Positions 12,494 to 21,663 are shown, counted from the first letter of the stretch. The stretch is DNA of 64,000 nt from Shewanella insulae (GCF_009831655.1 NZ_WRPA01000002.1:124001-188000); one strand, 5' to 3'. Notes: generated by a model from the letters alone, not told the origin. Translations and numbers: made by a program.

Positions 12494-13921
12494 ATGGAAC
12501 AGACAATACAGGTGGCGATCTTCGTCGCCCTCACGGCGCTGGTCGCCCTGATCACCTATATCAAGTGTCGCAAGGTGAGCCGAGACAGCAGTGACAGTCG
12601 CGACTACTTTCTCGCCGGCGGCGGCCTGAGTTGGATAGTGGTGGCCGGCTCCTTGATGATGACCAACATCAGCGCCGAGCAGATCGTCGGCATGAATGGC
12701 GCCCAGACCCTGCTGGTCGCCTGGTGGGAGATCGCCGCCGCGCTGGGCCTGATCATCCTGGCCAAGTGGTTGATCCCCATCTACTACCGCTACAACTGCA
12801 CCACCACCACTGAGCTGCTGGAGCGTAAGTATCAGGACAAGGGGATCCGCGCCATGGTCTCTGTACTCTTCATGCTTGGGTACGCCTTCATCCTGCTGCC
12901 GGTGGTGCTCTACACAGGCTCGCTGTTTATGAAGTCCATGTTCGGCCTCTCTATCTCGGTCACCGTGCTGGCCATCATCTTCGCCGTGGTGGGCGCCATC
13001 TACGCCATCTTCGGCGGCCTGAGAGCCATCGCCATCTCAGATACCCTCAACGGCCTCGGGCTGATCCTGATGGGGCTGGCGGTTTCCTACCTGGCGATGC
13101 ACGCCGTGGACTGGGATCTCTCCGGCGTCCCGCTGGAACGCCTGACCCTGATCGGTGATAGCCAGTCGGACATTCCCTGGTCGACCCTGCTCACCGGGAT
13201 GATCTTCATACAGATCTTCTACTGGGGCACCAACATGGTGATCACCCAACGCGCCCTAGCCGCCAAGTCGGTGAAGGAGGCGCAGAAAGGCCTGTACGCC
13301 GCCGTGGTGATGAAGCTGATCATCCCGGTGATCGTCGTGCTGCCGGGTATCGTCGCCTTCAAGCTCTATGGCGACGTGGGCGATGTGGCCTATGGCAAGT
13401 TGGTGGGCGATCTGCTGCCAAGCTGGCTCTCTGGCGCCTTCGCCGCGGTGATCGCCGGCGCCGTGCTCAGCTCCTTCAACTCCTGCCTCAACTCGGCCGC
13501 CGCCCTCTACACCTGCGACATCCACCAGAACTACATCAATGCCGATACCGACGTACGTAAGATAGGCACTCGGGTTGCTCTGCTGTTTACCCTGATCTCG
13601 GTAGCACTTGTGCCCCTGTTCGCCCGCTCGGAGAGCATCATAGCTCTGCTGCAACAGCTCAACGGCCTCTACTCGATGCCTGTGCTGGCGGCCTTTATTT
13701 GTGCGCTGGTCTTCAAAAATGTTAGCGCCAAGGCGATAAAATGGGGCCAGGTCTTCGGGGTGCTGCTCTATGCCCTCTTCACCTTCGTCTGGAGTCCACT
13801 ACACTTCATTCACCTGATGGCGATCACCCTGCTGACAACGATTCTGGTCACCCTGGCCTTGAATCGCCTGCTGTTTGCCGGACCAGTCGTAGCCCCCGCG
13901 GCCGAGCCGACGCTGGACTAG
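12494..13921 (+). CDS. SSS family Na+/galactose-type symporter
   Basis: 475 residues, about 13-14 transmembrane helices, solute:sodium symporter family, inner membrane. It resembles Vibrio vSGLT: NISAEQ at 58-63 corresponds to the TM1 sugar-site stretch, WWEI near 77-80 to the TM2 glutamate region, and FYWGTN to the TM7 asparagine motif, followed by QRALAAKS. A good AAGGA ribosome site lies before the ATG, 18 nt after lacZ. Context (exported beta-galactosidase upstream, galK and galM downstream) points to galactose or glucose/galactose uptake. Confidence 0.88.
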   Translation: MEQTIQVAIFVALTALVALITYIKCRKVSRDSSDSRDYFLAGGGLSWIVVAGSLMMTNISAEQIVGMNGAQTLLVAWWEIAAALGLIILAKWLIPIYYRYNCTTTTELLERKYQDKGIRAMVSVLFMLGYAFILLPVVLYTGSLFMKSMFGLSISVTVLAIIFAVVGAIYAIFGGLRAIAISDTLNGLGLILMGLAVSYLAMHAVDWDLSGVPLERLTLIGDSQSDIPWSTLLTGMIFIQIFYWGTNMVITQRALAAKSVKEAQKGLYAAVVMKLIIPVIVVLPGIVAFKLYGDVGDVAYGKLVGDLLPSWLSGAFAAVIAGAVLSSFNSCLNSAAALYTCDIHQNYINADTDVRKIGTRVALLFTLISVALVPLFARSESIIALLQQLNGLYSMPVLAAFICALVFKNVSAKAIKWGQVFGVLLYALFTFVWSPLHFIHLMAITLLTTILVTLALNRLLFAGPVVAPAAEPTLD

Positions 13922-14072
13922 GTTGCACCGAATTCGGCCTGCCCCCAAATGAGCCGCAGCCGAGTCGATTACGGCTCGGTATGATGCCATGACAACCCGT
14001 CGGCCAAGGGGCTGGTTAGTCGACCACTAGGCTGTAGAGGATATTTTCCCGATCCCGGCGTACAAAACTCAG

Positions 14073-14101
14073 TTACATCGGTGACAGAGACGTGATATAA
14101 A
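14073..14101 (+). promoter_or_regulatory. Sigma-70 promoter for galK
   Basis: TTACAT, 17 nt, then TATAAA. Both hexamers are near consensus with ideal spacing, about 90 nt upstream of galK. It implies that galK-galM can be transcribed separately from lacZ-symporter. Confidence 0.65.
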
Positions 14102-14118
14102 AATGACAAGGATGACTC

Positions 14119-14178
14119 ATGGTTAATGCCACCATGAACAAGACTGCCTCACAGGCAGAGAACACTAACTTTTTCTGA
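14119..14178 (+). CDS. Possible 19-codon leader peptide upstream of galK
   Basis: An ATG at 14119 preceded by AAGGA at 6-nt spacing opens a 19-codon frame (MVNATMNKTASQAENTNFF) ending in TGA at 14178, only 14 nt before the galK ATG. It follows the putative promoter directly, and galK itself has only a weak ribosome site. This could be a leader whose translation feeds ribosomes to galK, or chance. No comparative evidence is available here. Confidence 0.3.
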   Translation: MVNATMNKTASQAENTNFF

Positions 14179-14192
14179 GAAGTTCAACACCA

Positions 14193-15359
14193 ATGTCGAA
14201 TACCGGACAGCGCGCCAATAAACTTTTTGTGCAGACCTTTGGTACCACGGCCGATGACCTGTATCAGGCACCTGGCCGGGTAAACCTGATCGGCGAACAT
14301 ACAGATTACAACGACGGGTTCGTCCTACCCGCCGCCATCAATTTTCGCACCGTCATCGCAGTGAAACAGCGCGACGATGATAAGTTCCGCGCCGTATCCG
14401 ATGCCTTTCCCGGCAAGATCTACACCTGGCACTTCGGCCAGGAGGGTGAGATGGACCCCAACGACAGCTGGATCAATTATCTCAAGGGCTTTACCGCTGC
14501 GGTATCGGCCAGCGGCCTACCGGCCAAGGGGATGGATCTGGCCGTGGTGGGTAGCGTCCCCCTAGGGGCAGGCCTCTCCTCTTCCGCGGCCCTGGAGCTG
14601 GCCTTCGGCACAGCGCTCAACGACTGCAGCCAGCTCAGGCTATCACCACTGGCGGTGGCCCAGATGGCCCAACGCGGCGAGAATCAATATGTCGGCTGCG
14701 CCTGTGGCATCATGGATCATATGATCAGCGCCATGGGCCAAGAGGAACATGCCCTGTTGATCGATTGTGAGGATCTCGACTATGAGCCCGTGCCCATCCC
14801 TGAGAGCCTGAGCCTGATCATAGTCAACTCCAACGTTCCCCGAGGCCTGGTAGACAGCGAATATAACCTGCGCCGCGAGCAGTGCGAGCAGGTCGCCGAA
14901 CATTTCGGCGTCGAGAGCCTGCGCCACCTGGCGCTGCACACCCTAGAAGCGGCCAAGGATGAGCTGCCAGAAGTCTGTTACCGCAGGGCGCGCCATGTGC
15001 TGAGCGAAAACCGCCGCACCCAGAACGCCGCCCACGCCTTGGAGGCGGGCAACATCGCTAAGCTGAGCGAGCTCATGGCCCAGTCGCACCAATCGATGCG
15101 CGACGATTTTGAGATTACCGTGCCAGCGATCGACAAACTGGTGGAGATCATCGACGCCGTGGTGGGCGATCGCGGCGGTGTGCGCATGACAGGCGGCGGC
15201 TTCGGCGGCTGCGTCGTCGCCCTGGTGGACCACGATCTCACCGACGCCGTTGTCGAGGCGGTGGAGCGGCAATATCAGGCAGCAACAGGCCTGGAAGCCA
15301 GCGTCTACCTCTGCTCGGCGAGCGACGGTGCCTCCAGGCTAGACGAAGAACTCTACTGA
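14193..15359 (+). CDS. galK: Galactokinase
   Basis: 388 residues, a GHMP-family kinase that phosphorylates alpha-D-galactose to galactose-1-phosphate, the first committed Leloir step. The galactokinase signature GRVNLIGEHTDYNDGF is at 28-43, the ATP loop PLGAGLSSSAALE near 122-134, and the C-terminal glycine motif VRMTGGGFGGC near 329-339. The length matches E. coli GalK (382). It is followed by galM; galT and galE, which would complete the pathway, are not in the window. Confidence 0.97.
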   Translation: MSNTGQRANKLFVQTFGTTADDLYQAPGRVNLIGEHTDYNDGFVLPAAINFRTVIAVKQRDDDKFRAVSDAFPGKIYTWHFGQEGEMDPNDSWINYLKGFTAAVSASGLPAKGMDLAVVGSVPLGAGLSSSAALELAFGTALNDCSQLRLSPLAVAQMAQRGENQYVGCACGIMDHMISAMGQEEHALLIDCEDLDYEPVPIPESLSLIIVNSNVPRGLVDSEYNLRREQCEQVAEHFGVESLRHLALHTLEAAKDELPEVCYRRARHVLSENRRTQNAAHALEAGNIAKLSELMAQSHQSMRDDFEITVPAIDKLVEIIDAVVGDRGGVRMTGGGFGGCVVALVDHDLTDAVVEAVERQYQAATGLEASVYLCSASDGASRLDEELY

Positions 15360-15403
15360 TCGGGCCAAAGGCCTGTAAATTGCTGTTTAGCATACGTATT
15401 CAT

Positions 15404-15419
15404 GCCCTCATCAGAGGGC
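15404..15419 (+). terminator. Weak hairpin between galK and galM
   Basis: GCCCTC and GAGGGC flank a 4-nt loop and are followed by TAAATAATA rather than a T-run. It could be a leaky terminator or an mRNA-stabilising hairpin in the 109-nt galK-galM gap. Confidence 0.35.
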
Positions 15420-15468
15420 TAAATAATACAATAGGGTCCAACTTTTATCCCTTAAGGAAAAGATAATC

Positions 15469-16506
15469 ATGGTACGTTTTCGTCCGCTCGATGCCTGGAA
15501 CGATCCCCGTGGTGGCCAGATAGAACGTGTCATCATAGACAATGGCACCCTGGCCATGGAGGTGCTTAGCCTGGGCGGCATTATCCGCTCACTCTGGGTA
15601 CCTGATAACAAGGGCGAGCGAGGCAATATCGTGCTGGGCTGCGACAGCGCCCAAGATTACCTGACCCAAGACGCCCACCTGGGGGCCATCGCCGGACGCT
15701 ACGCCAACCGCATCGCCGGTGCCCGCCTCAGCCGGGATGGCCGAGAGTTCAATTTGGACAAGAACCATCAGGATAATTGCCTACACGGCGGCCGTGAGGG
15801 CTTTAATCGCAAGCAGTGGCATATCGGCCAATTAAACGATGGCGTACGCCTCAGCCTCTATAGCCCGGATGGCGACATGGGCTTTCCCGGCAACGCCAAC
15901 ATCCAGCTCGATTACCGTCTGGTGGGCAATAATCTCTATGTGGAGATCCTCGCCAGCAGCGATGCCCCCTGCCCCATCAGCCTAACCCAACACAGCTACT
16001 TCAACCTAGAAGGCGCCAGCGAGCGCAGCAGCCTGGGACATATCATCCAGAGTGACAGCCAGCACTACCTCACCACAGACGAGCAGGGGATCCCAAGGGA
16101 TGTGACTCAGGTAACGGGCACGCCGCTGGATCTGAGACAAGGCCAGTCCCTCGCCAGCGTCAAGGCGGCGCTCGAAGGTGAGCCGACCCGAGGAATCGAT
16201 CACTGTTACCTGACGCCCAACCATGACGGTAAGGCCCTGAGCCGCTTCGGCACCATCAGCGCACCAGACTCAGGACGATGCATGACCCTCTACACCAACC
16301 AACCCGGGGTGCAGGTCTACGGCAGCAACTTCCTCGAGGGTACCCCAGGCAAGCAGGGACAAAGGCTGGCCTCTTATCAGGCGATATGTGTCGAACCACA
16401 GCAGCTGCCCGACGCGCCCAATCAGGCACACCTACCGGGCACACCCTGGCTGATGCCGGGCGAGGTCTATCACCACATGAGTCGCTATCAGTTCGATACG
16501 CTCTGA
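15469..16506 (+). CDS. galM: Aldose 1-epimerase (galactose mutarotase)
   Basis: 345 residues. It interconverts the alpha and beta anomers of galactose, which is needed because beta-galactosidase releases the beta form while galactokinase uses the alpha form. Family motifs are present: NCLHGGREGFNRK with the conserved His, LTQHSYFNLEG with the catalytic histidine near 176, QPGVQVYGSNFL, and the catalytic base glutamate near 309 in ICVEPQQLPDAPN. There is no signal peptide, so it acts in the cytosol. AAGGA lies 10 nt before the ATG. It is the last gene of the cluster. Confidence 0.95.
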   Translation: MVRFRPLDAWNDPRGGQIERVIIDNGTLAMEVLSLGGIIRSLWVPDNKGERGNIVLGCDSAQDYLTQDAHLGAIAGRYANRIAGARLSRDGREFNLDKNHQDNCLHGGREGFNRKQWHIGQLNDGVRLSLYSPDGDMGFPGNANIQLDYRLVGNNLYVEILASSDAPCPISLTQHSYFNLEGASERSSLGHIIQSDSQHYLTTDEQGIPRDVTQVTGTPLDLRQGQSLASVKAALEGEPTRGIDHCYLTPNHDGKALSRFGTISAPDSGRCMTLYTNQPGVQVYGSNFLEGTPGKQGQRLASYQAICVEPQQLPDAPNQAHLPGTPWLMPGEVYHHMSRYQFDTL

Positions 16507-16552
16507 GCGAGGCACTAATGGGAATAAGGGATAAGAAAATAGGGAGAATATT

Positions 16553-16590
16553 TAGGTAGGGGTTCCAGAGGACCCGGAACCTCTTACCTA
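16553..16590. repeat. Imperfect hairpin between convergent genes
   Basis: TAGGTA plus GGGTTCC is mirrored, with a one-base bulge and a mismatch, by GGAACC plus CTTACCTA. It lies between galM and the convergent acidic-tail gene and may act as a terminator, though it has no T-run on either side. Confidence 0.35.
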
Positions 16591-16629
16591 GGGATGGCGG
16601 CTAACTAAACTAGGTGCCTGGTTGAGTGC

Positions 16630-17064
16630 CTAGCTGCGATCATCATCGTCAGACCAATCGTCATAACCATCGTCCAGACTATCGACTTCGAGTTCAACAT
16701 CATCGTCGTCATCGTCGCTAGCGCTCTCTTCAACTTCAACCTTCGCCTTCTTAGGAGCTGGCGCCGGCTTAGCGTGGATCGCTTCAACCCATCCTGCATG
16801 CTGCTGCATGAAGGATGCTCGGGTGACTAACCAATTCGCGTCAAATTCGGCTTTTGCGGCCTTAAGTTCCTCTTCCGTAAGGTCATGCAGGTTCACTTTA
16901 ACTATGTCCTCTGCATATTCAATCACGGCATCTCTTACCGTGTTATAGAGATAAACTCGCCCCGCACTTGCTTCGGGAAAATCTTTGTCGTGGATGAGGA
17001 TAGTATTGCCTCGAGCCGTACGAAGTTCACCGTACCAAACAGGTTCTTTAGACGTGTCATACAT
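16630..17064 (-). CDS. Conserved hypothetical protein with acidic Asp/Glu tail
   Basis: 144 residues from the ATG at 17064 (MYDTSKEPVWYGELRTARGN); the frame is open to an ATG at 17097, but AAGGG precedes the inner start. Residues 1-85 form a compact mixed alpha/beta region (NTILIHDKDFPEASAG, then YLYNTVRDAVIEYAEDIVK). A helical stretch follows, then a Pro/Ala/Lys linker, and from about residue 113 the tail is almost entirely acidic (a run of six Asp, then DSLDDGYDDWSDDDD). There is no signal peptide. Acidic tails can mimic nucleic acid or bind basic proteins. I do not recognise a named family. Confidence 0.75.
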   Translation of the reverse strand: MYDTSKEPVWYGELRTARGNTILIHDKDFPEASAGRVYLYNTVRDAVIEYAEDIVKVNLHDLTEEELKAAKAEFDANWLVTRASFMQQHAGWVEAIHAKPAPAPKKAKVEVEESASDDDDDDVELEVDSLDDGYDDWSDDDDRS

Positions 17065-17322
17065 ATATGCTAATACCCTTAAATCAACACATACCAATAT
17101 AAAATTATAAAGCTGACAACAGTTAGCTTAGTCGCTGCCATCGTCAGAAACGCCTCCAGACAATAGCACCCACATTTTTAATAAATACCGCCAGAAATCA
17201 ATAGCCAAATAGATCAAAATTATTCAATTGCTATCAAAATGTTCACTCGGTAGTTACTAGTAACGAATTTAGCCGATCAAATCAGTTATTCAAGTTTTTT
17301 CTAGCCCACTTTATATCAAAGT
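17065..17322. other. Non-coding gap, no gene recognised
   Basis: AT-rich spacer between two minus-strand genes. The only structure seen is a perfect 12-bp palindrome GTTACTAGTAAC at 17253-17264, which could be a protein-binding site for the downstream acidic-tail gene. No small open frame with a ribosome site was found. Confidence 0.5.
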
Positions 17323-17349
17323 TAAAATAGCCCTCCGCCCCTTGAGGGC
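17323..17349 (-). terminator. Terminator-like hairpin after the MDR oxidoreductase
   Basis: GCCCTC and GAGGGC pair around an 8-nt loop; on the minus strand the hairpin is followed by TATTTTAAC. It lies 18 nt beyond the stop of the oxidoreductase gene. Confidence 0.55.
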
Positions 17350-17366
17350 GGTACTTAGGGCAAAGG

Positions 17367-18461
17367 CTAGAGAGAGTCGCTCGTGACCTTAAGCACCAGC
17401 TTTCCTCTGTGCTGCCCCGACTCCATCAGGGCGTGAGCCTTGGCGACATCTGCCAGCGCAAATTCGGCAAACAGATGAGGCACCAGGTCGGCCCCCTCGG
17501 CGGCTTCGAACCTCGGCCAGACCAACTCGAGCAGCCCATCGGCGATCGTCTGCTTGGCAGCGACCGATTGCGGCCTCAGGGTCGCCCCCGTCCAGCAGAT
17601 ACGTTTGGCCATCAGCATTGCCACATCCACCTCGGCGCGTCTGCCCCGCTGCAGGGCTATGGTCACCAGTCGTCCCTCTGTCGCCAGCACCTTGAGGTTG
17701 AGGTCGATAAGGTCACCCGAGGCCATATCCAGCACCAGGTCCACCCCCTTCGGGGCCTCCGCCTTTATCTGACCAAGCAGATCCTCGTCGTGATAGTTAA
17801 AGCCATGGTCGGCGCCTAGGCCTAGACAGTAGTCAATCTTCTCCTGACTGCTGCAGGTGACCAGCACCTTAACAGCAAATTGTTTCGCTAAGGTGACCGC
17901 CGCCGAGCCAATTCCGCCCGAACCACCATGAATCAATACTGTCTCACCCGGCTTGAGGCCGCCGCGCATAAACATGTGTCCCCACACGGTGAAGAAGGTC
18001 TCGGGTAGAGCAGCCGCCTGGGCCATGCTTACCCCTTGTGGGATCGGCAAACAGTGCACGCCCCAGGTGGTTACATACTCGCCATAACCACCGCCGGGCA
18101 CCAGGGCGCAGACCTTATCCCCCAGCCGCCAGCCGGTTACCTCGGCGCCTAAGGCGACTATGGTCCCCGAGACCTCCAAGCCCAAGATCTCGCTGGCGCC
18201 AGGCGGTGGTGGATAGAGGCCGCGGCGCTGGGCGACATCCGGGCCATTCACGCCGGCATATTCCACCTTGATCAGCACCTGATCCGGCGCTATGGCTGGC
18301 AGGAGACTCTGAGCCAGCTCGAGTACCTCGGGCCCGCCGAGGGCGTTAAACTGCACATGGGTATAGTGTGTGGGAAGGGCTGACACACTGGCTTCTGACA
18401 CACTGATTTCTGACCTACTTGCTCCTGACATATTGGCTCCAGACATAGTGGCTTCTGACAT
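17367..18461 (-). CDS. Zinc-independent MDR quinone oxidoreductase (QOR-like)
   Basis: Up to 364 residues. After residue 30 the protein is a standard NADPH:quinone reductase of the medium-chain dehydrogenase superfamily: GroES-like domain (YAGVNGPDVAQRRGLYPPPP), then the Rossmann motif VLIHGGSGGIGSAA and the NADPH-selecting region VTCSSQEK. The structural-zinc cysteines are missing, as in QOR and PIG3-type enzymes. The first 25 residues are encoded by a 15-bp tandem repeat with several possible starts. The ATG at 18461 has no ribosome site, whereas the ATG at 18431 has GGAG 5 nt upstream and may be the true start (354 residues). Confidence 0.85.
   Translation of the reverse strand: MSEATMSGANMSGASRSEISVSEASVSALPTHYTHVQFNALGGPEVLELAQSLLPAIAPDQVLIKVEYAGVNGPDVAQRRGLYPPPPGASEILGLEVSGTIVALGAEVTGWRLGDKVCALVPGGGYGEYVTTWGVHCLPIPQGVSMAQAAALPETFFTVWGHMFMRGGLKPGETVLIHGGSGGIGSAAVTLAKQFAVKVLVTCSSQEKIDYCLGLGADHGFNYHDEDLLGQIKAEAPKGVDLVLDMASGDLIDLNLKVLATEGRLVTIALQRGRRAEVDVAMLMAKRICWTGATLRPQSVAAKQTIADGLLELVWPRFEAAEGADLVPHLFAEFALADVAKAHALMESGQHRGKLVLKVTSDSL
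18387..18461 (-). repeat. Five 15-bp degenerate tandem repeats at the 5' end of the MDR gene
   Basis: Reading the minus strand, five successive 15-mers fit the pattern (A/G)TGTC(A/T)GRAGCCARY with a few changes and encode the pentamers MSEAT, MSGAN, MSGAS, RSEIS and VSEAS. Because the unit is 5 codons, gain or loss keeps the frame. Units carry an ATG or GTG and a GGAG-like stretch, so each can supply a start and a ribosome site for the next. Confidence 0.8.
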
Positions 18462-18727
18462 AGAGGATGTTAATGCTTTCGAGGCTAGCGCGAAAATGGC
18501 TCACGGGGCAAGTCTTAGCGCTAAGGGCTAAGCGTCTTGGAGGGAAGAAACCTTTAATCGGTCACAAATATCTTTATCATTAGTGAGTTACATGTAAAAG
18601 ATTTGTCGCCCCGCCAGGGCTTTATGTTATGGTGATAGGCAGCAAGCAGGCTTTAAGACCATTTATCACCTAAGCTTAAAGTCCGATATGCTGCAATCTG
18701 TTACCACCATAAGGGGCTGCACCTGAG

Positions 18728-19192
18728 ATGAATGTAGACTTTATCAATCCTTTTCTCGACTCCCTGCTCAATGTGCTCAAGACCATGGCCAACATGGAGC
18801 TCAAACCCGGCAAACCTAACCTGAAGAAAGATAACCTGGCCAAGGGCGATGTGTCGGGCCTGATCGGCATGGTCGGCCCTCAGACCAAGGGCTCGCTATC
18901 GATCACCTTCGAAGAGTCCTTGATCTTAGAGATCATGAACAAGATGTTGGGCGAGAAGCCCGAGAGCATAGACGAAGAGGTGACGGATCTGGTGGGCGAG
19001 CTGACCAACATGGTTACCGGCGGCGCCAAGAATCTCCTCAGCGATAAGGGTTACGAGTTCGACATGGCCACCCCCATAGTGGTGTCCGGTAAGGATCACA
19101 CCATAGCCCACAAGTCGGACGGTCAAAAGATCATCATGCCCTTTAGCAGCATCTACGGCACCGCCTATATTGAGATCTGCTTCGAGAGCTAA
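18728..19192 (+). CDS. CheX-like chemotaxis phosphatase-domain protein
   Basis: 154 residues, single CheX-like domain, cytosolic. The family signature E-x2-N is seen in GELTNMVTGGAKN (near 90-102), where the Glu and Asn of CheX/CheC/FliY dephosphorylate CheY-P. The repeat of alternating strands (GSLSITFEESLILEIMN) and the end IYGTAYIEICFES fit the fold. Shewanella often carry stand-alone CheX proteins outside chemotaxis operons; their response-regulator partner is unknown. No chemotaxis gene is adjacent. Confidence 0.82.
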   Translation: MNVDFINPFLDSLLNVLKTMANMELKPGKPNLKKDNLAKGDVSGLIGMVGPQTKGSLSITFEESLILEIMNKMLGEKPESIDEEVTDLVGELTNMVTGGAKNLLSDKGYEFDMATPIVVSGKDHTIAHKSDGQKIIMPFSSIYGTAYIEICFES

Positions 19193-19212
19193 AGGCCTAA
19201 TGACCTAAGTCA

Positions 19213-20481
19213 TCAGAAAGGCTGGTTCACCATGATCCAGAACTGGCTTTCCTCCTCGCCGATGGCGAGATCGGTGCGCACCACCACACCTTCCACCTCG
19301 AAACGGATGCCGGCGCCGACGCTGGTTTTCATCTGGCTGTGAAGGCTATCTAAGGCAAACTCGTCGCTCACCTTACCCGCCTCGACAAACGCCGTCCACT
19401 GCCACCAGGGAATATCGAACCAGCGAAACACAGGCAAGCGCTTTAAGGGCTGCCACTTGGGCTCGAGCCGATATTCGGCGGCATAGAGTAAGGCGCTGCG
19501 GCCGGTGAACCTGTCACCGCTGTAACCGCGCAGGCGCTTAAAGCCCCCCAGGCTCACCCCGGCAAAACTCGGCGGACGCCGGTAGGCCTGGCTTGCATCG
19601 TCATAATCATTCCAGGTGGGGGTATCGGCCAGATAGAAGTTAAAGGCCAATACCCGGCTGTCGAACCAGTCACTCTTGCCCAGGGAGAGGTAGAGGCTCT
19701 GCTCAAACTCCCAGGTAGTCCAGCTCTGACGACGGGCACTGCCCCAGTCGCGGGTTAAGGTCAGGCTAGTGCGCCCGCCCTGCTTGCTGTTCTCGCGATC
19801 GTCGCGGTTGTCCCAGGCCAGCTCTAGCTCCAGGCCCCTTGCCGATTGTGGCAACGACTCATATCCCTGCAGGCGTTGCTCGGTATAAAAAGGGGTCAAC
19901 TCTATGCTGCTCACCCCTGAGGTGAGCGGGTTCCATTCATGACTGCCGATCGGTGCGCTTCGCAGACTGGCAGCCGCCCCCTCTGCGCCTCGTCCCCAGG
20001 GCAGCACATACTTAAGATGCAGCCTGGCAAAGGATTCATCCCCCTGGGTCACGACCCGCTCAGGCGTGCTAGTCAGCGCCTGCTCGGGTACATAGAAGAT
20101 CCCTTCGGTATAGCGGGCGCGGTAATACTCGGCGGAAAACAGCCAGCTATCGATACCCGGCAGCTGATAGTCATAGGCGCCCAGATAGGTGACCCAGGAG
20201 TCGTTGGCCGTTCCCAGCCCCAGGGCAAACAGAGAAGCCTGACGCTGCCCCGCATGCTTAACTACACCGGCGGCGCCCACAGAGGTGCTAAGGGTCTCGG
20301 TAGCGAAGATAAAGGGCACGGCCACATACTCGGCCTCAATCCCATCGTCGCTACGGATCTGAACCTGAGGCGCCAGATCATCATCGGCCAGAACCTCTCC
20401 CCCCACCAGTAGCGTGATAAAGAGAATAACTAGCAATAATCGCGGCGCACCAGGACGGGCGCCGATTGTGAAAGCGTACAC
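19213..20481 (-). CDS. Outer-membrane beta-barrel protein (BamA/TamA-type surface antigen domain)
   Basis: 422 residues. An N-terminal signal peptide (hydrophobic LLLVILFITLLVGGEVLA) ends near residue 32. The rest is an amphipathic beta-barrel of the bacterial surface antigen (Omp85 C-terminal) type: LSLGGFKRLRGYSGDRF recalls the conserved VRGY/F loop motif, alternating aromatic strands run throughout, and the protein ends in Phe (WIMVNQPF), the usual BAM recognition residue. There are no POTRA domains, so it is not BamA or TamA. It follows alr by 3 nt and is probably co-transcribed with it. Confidence 0.78.
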   Translation of the reverse strand: MYAFTIGARPGAPRLLLVILFITLLVGGEVLADDDLAPQVQIRSDDGIEAEYVAVPFIFATETLSTSVGAAGVVKHAGQRQASLFALGLGTANDSWVTYLGAYDYQLPGIDSWLFSAEYYRARYTEGIFYVPEQALTSTPERVVTQGDESFARLHLKYVLPWGRGAEGAAASLRSAPIGSHEWNPLTSGVSSIELTPFYTEQRLQGYESLPQSARGLELELAWDNRDDRENSKQGGRTSLTLTRDWGSARRQSWTTWEFEQSLYLSLGKSDWFDSRVLAFNFYLADTPTWNDYDDASQAYRRPPSFAGVSLGGFKRLRGYSGDRFTGRSALLYAAEYRLEPKWQPLKRLPVFRWFDIPWWQWTAFVEAGKVSDEFALDSLHSQMKTSVGAGIRFEVEGVVVRTDLAIGEEESQFWIMVNQPF

Positions 20482-20484
20482 CTG

Positions 20485-21561
20485 TTATTCGAGGCAGACG
20501 GCGACGCGGGGGGTCAGCTTGGTCACCAGCTCATAGGCGATGGTGCCGATATGCTCGGCCACCTCTTCGACTGGTAATTCCTTACCCCAGAGCACGGCGG
20601 TATCGCCCACCTTGTCTGTGGCATCCAGGCCGAGATCTACGGTCAACATGTCCATGGAGACTCTTCCCACCACGGGCACCAGGCGGCCATTGACCCAGAC
20701 GGGAGTGCCTTCGGGGGCGTTGCGGGGATAACCGTCACCATAGCCGATGGCCACCACACCAAGCTTGGTATCTTGCTTGGCCTGCCAGTAACTGCCGTAG
20801 CCAACGGGATCGCCAGCCTTATGGTCACGCACCGCAATCAGCTGAGACACCAGCTCCATGGCGGGCTCCAGCCCATGGTTGCGACCGAGATCGCCGACCA
20901 CAGGCGATACACCATAGAGGGCGATCCCCGGGCGGATCCAGTCGGCCTGGGTCGCCTGCCAGTAGAGGGTCGCGGCCGAGTTGGCCAGGGTGCGATCGCC
21001 CGGCAGGTCTGCCGTCATCTGCTCGAAGCGGCGCGCCTGCTCGGCGGTGGCGGGATTATTCGGCTCGTCGGCGCAGGCAAAATGTGTCATCAGATTGATG
21101 GGCTTGGCCACGTTGGGACAGGCCTGCAGGCGCTGATAGACAGCCTCAAACTGATCTAGGTTGAAGCCCAGACGATGCATGCCGGTATCTATCTTCATCC
21201 ACACGGTCACCGGCTTGGCAAGCCTTGCGGCCTCAAGCATCTCGAGCTGGGATTCGTGGTGCACCACGGTATCGATATCATGCTCGACCAGGGTAGCGAC
21301 ATCGCTAGGGCGAAAGAAGCCCTCCAGCAGGAGCAGCTTGGCGGTCACCCCACCGGCCCTGAGCTCCAGCGCTTCTTCGAGGCGCGCCAGGCCGAAGCCA
21401 TCGGCACTGGCCAGGCAGTGAGCCACATTCAACAGGCCGTGACCATAGCCGTTGGCCTTCACCACGGCCATCACCTTACTCTGGGGTGCCAGCTGGCGTA
21501 ATCGCTGCAGGTTAGCTTTCAGCGCATCGCCGCTGATCTCTGCTCGGGGAAAGGGTTTCAA
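20485..21561 (-). CDS. alr: Alanine racemase
   Basis: 358 residues, PLP-dependent, converting L-Ala to D-Ala for peptidoglycan. The PLP lysine is K35 in [11 protein letters not shown] and the second catalytic base is Y255 in [18 protein letters not shown] and [10 protein letters not shown] are also family motifs. The length equals E. coli Alr. It heads a two-gene unit with the barrel protein downstream. In many gammaproteobacteria dnaB precedes alr in the same direction, as here. Confidence 0.97.
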   Translation of the reverse strand: MKPFPRAEISGDALKANLQRLRQLAPQSKVMAVVKANGYGHGLLNVAHCLASADGFGLARLEEALELRAGGVTAKLLLLEGFFRPSDVATLVEHDIDTVVHHESQLEMLEAARLAKPVTVWMKIDTGMHRLGFNLDQFEAVYQRLQACPNVAKPINLMTHFACADEPNNPATAEQARRFEQMTADLPGDRTLANSAATLYWQATQADWIRPGIALYGVSPVVGDLGRNHGLEPAMELVSQLIAVRDHKAGDPVGYGSYWQAKQDTKLGVVAIGYGDGYPRNAPEGTPVWVNGRLVPVVGRVSMDMLTVDLGLDATDKVGDTAVLWGKELPVEEVAEHIGTIAYELVTKLTPRVAVCLE

Positions 21562-21663
21562 ACAATAACCTTAATGTTAATGGCGTCGAGACTCGATGAG
21601 GGTAACGCAAAATAGCGACCCACAGGGCTAATTAAACCAAGTTTAATCTCACCCTATGAGCTT

